Shown in pieces: positions 1 to 3,943 of a stretch of 5,548 bases of DNA (position 1 is its first letter; each line of letters starts with the position of its first letter). Location: assembly GCA_947466165.1 (NCBI GenBank), contig CANIDW010000125.1, positions 1-5,548 of the forward strand. The letters are read 5' to 3'. The notes beneath the pieces are model-generated. The model saw nothing but the letters and a program-made list of their open reading frames with translations, ran no database searches and was not told the DNA's origin. A program made the position numbers and the translations under genes. The DNA comes from Comamonadaceae bacterium (GTDB lineage Bacteria > Pseudomonadota > Gammaproteobacteria > Burkholderiales > Burkholderiaceae_C).

Positions 1-212
1 AAACCGAGCTGTTTGCCTGGCTGCAAACAACGGCCGCCATTTCGGACTTTGAAATGAACCGTACCTTCAACAACGGCATTGGCATGGTGGTGGTGGTGGA
101 CGCTGCCAACGCTGCGGCCACAGCACACATGCTGCGCCAGGCGGGCGAGAAGGTGTTTGAGATCGGCGTGATCGCCGCGCGTGGCGAAGGCGCCGCCGTC
201 GTCGTCAGCTGA
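1..212 (+). CDS. purM: Phosphoribosylformylglycinamidine cyclo-ligase (AIR synthase), C-terminal end only
   Basis: This is the last 69 codons and TGA stop (210-212) of a gene entering from the left; the reading frame begins with the codon at 3-5. The protein tail contains FEMNRTFNNGIGMVVVVD, then AHMLRQAGEKVFEIGVIAARGEG, which matches the C-terminal part of PurM (family pattern: MxRTFNxGxGMVxVV, followed by a helix and a GEI-like end). PurM is cytoplasmic and closes the imidazole ring of FGAM with ATP to give AIR, the fifth step of purine synthesis. The catalytic N-terminal half lies outside the window and cannot be judged. It ends 11 bases before the stop codon of the convergent minus-strand gene. 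Identification rests on motif recognition only, but the GIGMVVVV signature and its position near the end are distinctive. Confidence 0.88.
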   Translation, partial: TELFAWLQTTAAISDFEMNRTFNNGIGMVVVVDAANAAATAHMLRQAGEKVFEIGVIAARGEGAAVVVS

Positions 213-225
213 GGCCGCTTGGCCT
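212..225. other. Small perfect hairpin between two convergent stop codons
   Basis: AGGCC (212-216), loop GCTT (217-220), GGCCT (221-225) form a perfect 5-bp stem. It includes the last base of the purM TGA and two bases of the convergent gene's TAG (complement of 224-226). No T-run follows on either strand, so it is not a clear intrinsic terminator; it may only slow or mark the 3' ends of the two transcripts. Confidence 0.4.
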
Positions 226-1075
226 AACTGGCTGCGCGGCGCAAATCAGCCAGCCTGTCGGCCACGGCAGCATGGTCTTGCGCATCTTCAGCGCGGGCCA
301 GGTAAATTTCTAAATCCGCTTGTGCACGTTGGGCCTGCCCCTGCTCTGCCCAGGCCAGACCGCGGTCGCGGTACTCCGGCCACGAACGCGGGAACAAGAC
401 CAGCAAACGGTCCAGCACAGTGATCAGCCGGGCCCAGTCTTCCTGCTGCCGGTAAATATGCTTGAGGTTGCGCAACATACGGCCCATGATGTCGCGCGGC
501 GCGGCAGGCTGCAAGTACAGGCCTAGCGGCAGCGTCGTGTCATCGGGTCTGGCCTCACGCTGTTGCAAGGGGTGCAGCCGCTCGGCCAGCTCTTCGCGGC
601 TGAGCGACTGGCCGGTGAACGGGTCAATGACCACTTGCCCTTTGGGTAAATTGACCTTGACCATGAAGTGGCCGGGGAAAGACAAGCCCCGTGCATCCAG
701 GTCCATACCCAGCGCCAGCTCCAGCCACAACACGGCCAGCGTGATCGGAATGCCGCGCCGGGTTTTGAGCAGCACATGCACAAAGCTGTTGTCCGGGTCG
801 TAGTAATCGTTGACGTTGCCGCCGAAGTTCAGGTCTTGAAAGAAAAACTGGTTGAGCGCGCGCAGTCGCTGCATGGCCGGCGCATCCGGCGGCACGCGCC
901 GCTTCAGACGGGCCAGCAACTGGTCTACATCGCCCAGCACCTGCTGTACATCGAGTTCGGGGTATTCGTCCTGGGCCAGGCAGACAGCAGCTTCCAGCAG
1001 CGGGAAATGCTCGTCGCTTTGCACCAGACTTGTAAAGTACTGCAGTGGCGAAGGAATATCAAAATTAAGACGCAT
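224..1075 (-). CDS. SirB1 family protein: transglutaminase-like domain plus TPR-like C-terminus
   Basis: This 283-residue protein begins MRLNFDIPSPLQYF and has no signal peptide or membrane segment, so it is probably cytoplasmic. A helical N-terminal part (about 1-75) leads into the SirB1/transglutaminase-like core (about 80-155): DLNFGGNVNDYYDPDNSFV, then LKTRRGIPITLAVLWLELA, GLSFPGHFMVK and VVIDPF. His136 and Asp151 fit the His and Asp of a transglutaminase-type triad, but no cysteine lies in the core (the only Cys is residue 32), as I recall for this family, so classical catalysis is doubtful. Residues about 195-260 look like two TPR-type helical hairpins (NLKHIYRQQEDWARLITVLDRL; YRDRGLAWAEQGQAQRAQADLE). 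Family members lie in many proteobacterial genomes and have no settled biochemical role. The ATG has only a weak ribosome site; it follows murJ by 45 bp on the same strand and is probably co-transcribed with it. Confidence 0.85.
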   Translation of the reverse strand: MRLNFDIPSPLQYFTSLVQSDEHFPLLEAAVCLAQDEYPELDVQQVLGDVDQLLARLKRRVPPDAPAMQRLRALNQFFFQDLNFGGNVNDYYDPDNSFVHVLLKTRRGIPITLAVLWLELALGMDLDARGLSFPGHFMVKVNLPKGQVVIDPFTGQSLSREELAERLHPLQQREARPDDTTLPLGLYLQPAAPRDIMGRMLRNLKHIYRQQEDWARLITVLDRLLVLFPRSWPEYRDRGLAWAEQGQAQRAQADLEIYLARAEDAQDHAAVADRLADLRRAAS

Positions 1076-1120
1076 GCAGCTACTTTGTCACAACTACCAA
1101 AGACTTGCAGCCAAACCTGT

Positions 1121-2686
1121 TTAGCGCCCGAGCAGACTGCGCACACGCAGGCCGGTAGCGCGTAAGGTCGTGAAATACAGCAAAGCTGAAGCCAGCAACA
1201 CCAACACCAGCCAGCCAATGCGCTGGCCGTACAAGCTGCGCATACCCGTCCAGCTCAAGGCCTGGGCCGCCCACAGCAAAAAGACGGCAAGTAAAGCGCT
1301 GGCCAAGGCCACCTGCAAGCCGAAGCGCCCCCAGCCCGGCAAAGGCCGGTAACTGCCGCGCCGGATCAAACCCACCAGCAACCAGGCAGCGTTGATCAAG
1401 GCACCAATGCCAATGGCAAGCGCCAGGCCGGCATGCTGCAAATAAGGCACCAAGACCAGGTTCATCAACTGCGTCAAGACCAGCACAACGATGGCAATGC
1501 GCACCGGCGTGCGAATATCCTGGTTGGCATAAAAACCCGGCGCCAGCACCTTGATAGCGACCAGGCCGAGCAGCCCGAATCCATAACCCATGAGCGCACG
1601 CGTGGTCTGCAGCACGTCACCGTCGGTGAAAGCACCGTAATGGTAGAGCGTGGCGACCAGCGGCTGCGCAAAGGTCAGCAGCGCCACCGCGCTGGGCACC
1701 GCCAGCAAGACCACCAGCCGCAGGCCCCAGTCCAGCATGGCCGAGTATTTGTCAGCGTCATTGGCAGCCCTGGAAGCGGCCAGTTGCGGCATCAGCACCA
1801 CACCCAAAGCCACACCCAGCAAAGCCGTCGGGAACTCCATCAGCCTGTCGGCGTAGGTCAGCCAGCTCACACTGCCGGCCTGCAGGTGCGAAGCAATCTG
1901 GGTATTGATCAGCAGCGATATCTGGGCCACGCTCACACCCAGCAAAGCCGGCAGCATGAGGCGCAAGATGTTGCGCGTACCTGCATCACCCCAGGCGGCG
2001 CGCAAGCCGCCCAGGCCCAGGCTGAACCTGGGCAACATACCCAGGCGCAGCAGCGCCGGTATCTGCACCGCCAGTTGCAGCAAGCCGCCCGCCATGACAC
2101 CGGCCCCCAGGGCATAGACCGGCTCCACACCCCGGGTTTGCAGCCAGGGGGCTAGCAGCCAGGCGGCAGCAATCATGCACACATTGAGCAACACCGGCGT
2201 AGCGGCTGGCACGGCAAAGCGCTTGAAGGTATTGAGAACACCTGCAGACAGCGCCACCAGGGACATGAAGCCGATGTAAGGGAACATCCAGCGCGTCATG
2301 AACACAGCCGCCTCAAAGCCACGCGGACTTTGCTGCAAACCGCTGGCCATGAGCCAGACCAGCACCGGCGCCCCGGCCACCCCCAGAACGCAAGTCAAAA
2401 GCAAAGCCCAAACCAGCAAACTAGCCACCCGGTCCACCAAGAGGCGCGTGGCCTCTTCACCCTCACGCTCCTTGGTGGCCGCCAGCACAGGCACAAAAGC
2501 CTGACTGAAAGCGCCCTCAGCAAACAGCCTTCTAAAGAGATTCGGAATGCGAAAAGCCACATTGAAAGCATCCGTCATGGCACTGGCGCCAAACGTAGAA
2601 GCAATCAACAACTCCCGCGCCAAACCGGTGACCCGGGACAAGAGCGTGAAAAGCGATACGGTGGAAGCGGCTTTAAAAAGTGACAC
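1121..2686 (-). CDS. murJ: Lipid II flippase MurJ (MviN)
   Basis: This 521-residue, very hydrophobic protein has the MurJ N-terminal signature: KAASTVSLFTLLSRVTGLAR, then TFGASAMTDAFNVAFRIPNL and FRRLFAEGAFSQAFVPV. It belongs to the MOP exporter superfamily and moves lipid II, the peptidoglycan precursor, across the inner membrane. The charged residues known to be needed in E. coli MurJ sit at identical positions here (Arg18, Arg24, Asp39, Arg52, Arg53); Arg281 in SWLTYADRLMEFP probably equals E. coli Arg270. The length is close to the E. coli protein (511) and leaves room for the usual 14 membrane helices. The start is GTG (complement of 2684-2686), forced by an in-frame TAA only four codons upstream (2696-2698). 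No Shine-Dalgarno precedes it: the bases before GTG are CTCCTCTT, so the start may be leaderless. The stop is TAA at 1123-1121. It heads a probable murJ-sirB1 unit. Confidence 0.95.
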   Translation of the reverse strand: MSLFKAASTVSLFTLLSRVTGLARELLIASTFGASAMTDAFNVAFRIPNLFRRLFAEGAFSQAFVPVLAATKEREGEEATRLLVDRVASLLVWALLLTCVLGVAGAPVLVWLMASGLQQSPRGFEAAVFMTRWMFPYIGFMSLVALSAGVLNTFKRFAVPAATPVLLNVCMIAAAWLLAPWLQTRGVEPVYALGAGVMAGGLLQLAVQIPALLRLGMLPRFSLGLGGLRAAWGDAGTRNILRLMLPALLGVSVAQISLLINTQIASHLQAGSVSWLTYADRLMEFPTALLGVALGVVLMPQLAASRAANDADKYSAMLDWGLRLVVLLAVPSAVALLTFAQPLVATLYHYGAFTDGDVLQTTRALMGYGFGLLGLVAIKVLAPGFYANQDIRTPVRIAIVVLVLTQLMNLVLVPYLQHAGLALAIGIGALINAAWLLVGLIRRGSYRPLPGWGRFGLQVALASALLAVFLLWAAQALSWTGMRSLYGQRIGWLVLVLLASALLYFTTLRATGLRVRSLLGR

Positions 2687-2692
2687 AAGAGG

Positions 2693-2720
2693 AGTTTAAG
2701 GCGCCGGGCGAACACCTCAA
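2693..2720 (-). promoter_or_regulatory. Candidate murJ promoter
   Basis: On the minus strand, TTGAGG (2720-2715) is followed after 16 bp by TAAACT (2698-2693), each matching four of six consensus bases. The -10 box ends only six bases before the murJ GTG, so a transcript from it would begin at or beside the start codon. This is a weak, prediction-only call. Confidence 0.3.
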
Positions 2721-2725
2721 AACCG

Positions 2726-2750
2726 CCTTCGACAAGCTCAGGGCGAACGG
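2726..2750. repeat. REP-like dispersed element (25 bp)
   Basis: The 25 bases start CCTTCGACAAG and end GGGCGAACGG. The TTCG near the left end pairs with CGAA near the right end, making an imperfect palindrome. I recognise it as resembling the short extragenic element (CCGTTCG...CTGAGC...GTCGAAGG on the other strand) that is scattered through many proteobacterial genomes. The octamer GGGCGAAC also occurs at 2706-2713, 35 bp upstream. The genomic copy number cannot be seen from one window. Confidence 0.55.
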
Positions 2751-2759
2751 AACGGGGAC

Positions 2760-2848
2760 AGCGTGGGGGCTGGCCAAATCCCCGCAGGGACGCCCCAAGG
2801 GGATTTACGCCCCCTCGGGGGGGGCAGCGAAGCCACACGAAGTGGGCC
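2760..2848. repeat. Tandem GC-rich hairpin repeat, copy 1 (89 bp)
   Basis: The unit starts AGCGTGGGGGCTGGC and ends CACACGAAGTGGGCC. It contains, in order: a perfect 8-bp stem AAATCCCC (2776-2783) / GGGGATTT (2799-2806) around a 15-base loop, with a nested GGG-ACG-CCC (2787-2795); a C-run/G-run palindrome (2810-2824); and a small hairpin CCAC-ACGAA-GTGG (2833-2845). The bases across its junction with copy 2 form a further perfect stem GCCAGC (2846-2851) / GCTGGC (2857-2862). It has no coding character. Confidence 0.85.
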
Positions 2849-2932
2849 AGCGTGGGGCTGGCAATCTTCCGCCGGGCCGCCCCAAGGAAGATTCACCCCC
2901 TCGGGGGGCAGCGCAGCCACACGAAGTGGGCA
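2849..2932. repeat. Tandem GC-rich hairpin repeat, copy 2 (84 bp)
   Basis: This directly repeats copy 1 with the same order of parts: AATCTTCC (2863-2870) / GGAAGATT (2886-2893) around a 15-base loop, nested GGG-CCG-CCC (2874-2882), a C5-TC-G6 palindrome (2896-2908), and CCAC-ACGAA-GTGG (2917-2929). Its 8-bp stem differs from copy 1 at four positions, and both arms change together so that pairing stays perfect. The opening 15 bases of the unit then recur at 2933-2947 as a truncated third copy, directly before the rpsT -10 box. Confidence 0.85.
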
Positions 2933-2954
2933 AGCGTGGGGGCTGGCATATAAT
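2927..2954 (+). promoter_or_regulatory. rpsT promoter with consensus TATAAT
   Basis: A perfect -10 hexamer TATAAT occupies 2949-2954. The best-placed -35 is TGGGCA (2927-2932, four of six bases) with a 16-bp spacer. Transcription would start near 2961, giving an rpsT leader of about 50 bases. The -35 is the last six bases of repeat copy 2, and the spacer is the start of the truncated third copy. The -10 call is strong; the -35 is only moderate. Confidence 0.7.
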
Positions 2955-2996
2955 CGTGGGCTTTGCTGCATCATCCACAGACTCCTTCCCAGGATT

Positions 2997-3002
2997 AAAG
3001 GA
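2997..3002 (+). promoter_or_regulatory. rpsT ribosome binding site
   Basis: AAAGGA ends eight bases before the rpsT ATG (3011), a good Shine-Dalgarno at normal spacing. AAGGA (2998-3002) can pair perfectly with TCCTT (2983-2987) in the same leader, which would hide the site. Confidence 0.75.
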
Positions 3003-3010
3003 ATTTATAT

Positions 3011-3313
3011 ATGGCTACTGCCAAACCCAAGAAAAAGAACCCCCGACTTGCATCCGGGCGCAAACGCGTTCGCCAGGACGTCAAGCTCAATGCTGCAAAC
3101 ACCTCGCTGCGCTCCAAATACCGCACGGCCGTCAAGAACGTTGAAAAAGCCGTTCTGTCCGGCGACAAGACCAAAGCTGCAGAGCTCTTTGCCAAAGCAC
3201 AGAGCATTGTGGACACGGTTGCCGACAAAGGCATCTTCCACAAAAACAAGGCAGCTCGCGACAAGAGCCGCCTGTCCGCCAAGGTCAAAGCCCTGGCCCT
3301 CCAAGCCGCCTAA
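3011..3313 (+). CDS. rpsT: 30S ribosomal protein S20
   Basis: This 100-residue, strongly basic protein begins [19 protein letters not shown] and continues [20 protein letters not shown], then [20 protein letters not shown], and ends with a helical [20 protein letters not shown]. That is the S20 (bS20) pattern: a lysine/arginine-rich start and three long helices that bind 16S rRNA early in 30S assembly. It is slightly longer than E. coli S20 (87). The ATG is well supported by AAAGGA at an 8-base spacing and a TATAAT promoter. It is a single-gene transcript: it diverges from murJ and is followed by terminators, with the next gene on the opposite strand. In E. coli S20 represses its own translation; whether that holds here is inference. 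The stop TAA (3311-3313) lies inside a small hairpin. Confidence 0.97.
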   Translation: MATAKPKKKNPRLASGRKRVRQDVKLNAANTSLRSKYRTAVKNVEKAVLSGDKTKAAELFAKAQSIVDTVADKGIFHKNKAARDKSRLSAKVKALALQAA

Positions 3314-3323
3314 CTCGTTAGGC
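3308..3323 (+). other. Hairpin spanning the rpsT stop codon
   Basis: GCCTAA (3308-3313), loop CTCG (3314-3317) and TTAGGC (3318-3323) form a perfect 6-bp stem-loop that includes the rpsT TAA. No T-run follows. It is the first of three closely spaced hairpins in this 3' region and may protect the mRNA end or assist termination. Confidence 0.5.
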
Positions 3324-3331
3324 AAATCGCC

Positions 3332-3363
3332 CGGCTGTCACTTCGTGTGACATCCGCCGTTTT
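3332..3363 (+). terminator. Possible first terminator or stability hairpin of rpsT
   Basis: TGTCAC (3336-3341) pairs with GTGACA (3347-3352) around TTCGT. Outside it CGGC (3332-3335) can pair with GCCG (3356-3359) across a short bulge. Four Ts follow at 3360-3363, broken by a G, so as an intrinsic terminator it is weaker than the next hairpin. Confidence 0.4.
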
Positions 3364-3386
3364 GTAGGGTGCGCTGCAGCAAAGTG

Positions 3387-3411
3387 AAAAACCGCCTTCG
3401 GGCGGTTTTTT
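3387..3411. terminator. Strong bidirectional Rho-independent terminator
   Basis: AAAAACCGCC (3387-3396), tetraloop TTCG, and GGCGGTTTTTT (3401-3411) give a GC-rich core stem followed by six Ts on the plus strand. Read on the minus strand it is ACCGCC-CGAA-GGCGGT followed by five Ts in all. It therefore serves both rpsT and the convergent DUF3579 gene, whose stop is 28 bases away. Confidence 0.92.
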
Positions 3412-3439
3412 CATGCCAATTCCAGAAGCAGGCTGCCCA

Positions 3440-3769
3440 TCAGTTTTTGGGGGCGGTTTTGGGCGACTCGTGTAGCAAACAAGCTTCAGCGACTTGCAGG
3501 CGGTTGTCTTTGGCAAAGTTCAGTGCGAAGTCCCAGGCCATGGGTTCTGCTTCGCGCAATTCGCTGTTCACCACCACGCACTTGACGTCGCCAATCAAGG
3601 TGGGCAGGCACCAGGGAGAGTAAGTCAGGTGGCTGCCGGGCTGGGGTCCGCCGGGGCGGAACTGACTCATCACGCCGCACAGGCGATCGGCCCAGTCGCT
3701 GGGGCGAAAGGTCTTGCCTTCAAGGGTCAAGCCCTGAATGAAAATTTCTTTGGCGCTGCTGGAGACCAT
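3440..3769 (-). CDS. DUF3579 domain protein
   Basis: From the ATG at 3769 this is a 109-residue soluble protein beginning MVSSSAKEIFIQGLTLEGKT and continuing FRPSDWADRLCGVMSQFRPGG, HLTYSPWCLPT, VKCVVVNSELREAEPMAWDF and ALNFAKDNRLQVAEAC. These blocks match the DUF3579 family, a short protein of betaproteobacteria with no known function, often found near arginine genes. I chose this start because family members begin shortly before the FIQG motif. The frame stays open to a GTG at 3841, which would add 24 residues rich in Lys/Arg (MQRSKCRPTRLQRLVKRSFK). Neither start has a clear Shine-Dalgarno. The gene is divergent from argD and convergent with rpsT, sharing the terminator at 3387-3411. The conserved Trp, Cys and Arg residues suggest a folded domain, but I infer no activity. 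Confidence 0.85.
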   Translation of the reverse strand: MVSSSAKEIFIQGLTLEGKTFRPSDWADRLCGVMSQFRPGGPQPGSHLTYSPWCLPTLIGDVKCVVVNSELREAEPMAWDFALNFAKDNRLQVAEACLLHESPKTAPKN

Positions 3770-3850
3770 CGGTAGAGGCTGCTTGAAGGACCGTTTGACG
3801 AGGCGCTGCAACCGGGTTGGCCGGCACTTGCTGCGCTGCACAATGAGTAT

Positions 3851-3879
3851 ATCTTATATAAGACTTAAGCCCCTGTCAG
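3851..3879 (-). promoter_or_regulatory. Candidate DUF3579 promoter
   Basis: On the minus strand CTGACA (3879-3874, five of six consensus bases) is followed after 17 bp by TAAGAT (3856-3851). Transcription would begin near 3844, three bases before the GTG at 3841 and about 75 bases before the ATG at 3769. An alternative -10, TATACT (3851-3846), has no -35 at normal spacing. Confidence 0.45.
3852..3863. promoter_or_regulatory. Perfect 12-bp AT-rich palindrome, possible operator
   Basis: TCTTATATAAGA is identical on both strands and overlaps the spacer and -10 of the candidate DUF3579 promoter in the divergent region before argD. It does not resemble the known ArgR box (TGAAT-N4-ATTCA type). 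It could be a regulator site or only an overlap of two AT-rich promoter elements. Confidence 0.35.
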
Positions 3880-3882
3880 GCC

Positions 3883-3902
3883 AGGTCCGGGCGTGTGGAC
3901 CT
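3883..3902. promoter_or_regulatory. Inverted repeat upstream of argD
   Basis: AGGTCC (3883-3888) and GGACCT (3897-3902) are perfect inverted arms separated by eight bases. The right arm touches the candidate argD -10. The layout would suit a dimeric regulator or a DNA hairpin; no factor can be named. Confidence 0.35.
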
Positions 3903-3907
3903 AAAAT
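3902..3907 (+). promoter_or_regulatory. Candidate argD -10 box
   Basis: TAAAAT matches five of six -10 consensus bases and would start transcription near 3914, giving a leader of about 30 bases to the argD ATG at 3944. No good -35 lies 16-18 bp upstream, so the promoter may need an activator or may be misplaced. Only a poor Shine-Dalgarno precedes argD. Confidence 0.4.
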
Positions 3908-3943
3908 CAAAAATTGAGTCTCAAGTGAAAGCCCCGCCTGACC

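Larger units (their letters stand above)
2687..3010. other. Gene-free divergent interval between murJ and rpsT
   Basis: This 324-bp interval separates the divergently transcribed murJ and rpsT. From left to right it holds the possible murJ promoter, a REP-like element (2726-2750), two tandem hairpin repeats (2760-2932) with the start of a third copy (2933-2947), the rpsT -10 box, and a leader with a good ribosome site. Open frames cross it, but they change character at the repeats and have no protein-like features, so I assign no gene. Confidence 0.8.

Noticed and set aside
1433..2155. A long plus-strand open frame (240 codons) antisense to murJ
   Set aside because: It is rich in Gln, His and Arg as expected for the antisense of a GC-rich membrane protein gene, matches no family I know, and murJ on the other strand is unmistakable.
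2810..2824. C-run/G-run palindrome as an intrinsic terminator
   Set aside because: No T-run follows on either strand, and the same palindrome recurs in copy 2, so it belongs to the repeat unit.
2760..2947. Tandem repeats as a CRISPR array
   Set aside because: There are only two full copies of 84-89 bp with no unique spacers between them, and no cas genes nearby.
2680..3144. Plus-strand frame with an apparent AGGAG near its start, running through the repeats into rpsT
   Set aside because: The AGGAG (2690-2694) lies after the candidate GTG, not before it. The frame crosses tandem repeats and overlaps rpsT in another phase; the translation is low-complexity Gly/Pro/Ala.
3852..3863. Palindrome before argD as an ArgR box
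   Set aside because: The ArgR consensus has TGAAT and ATTCA arms; TCTTATATAAGA lacks these.
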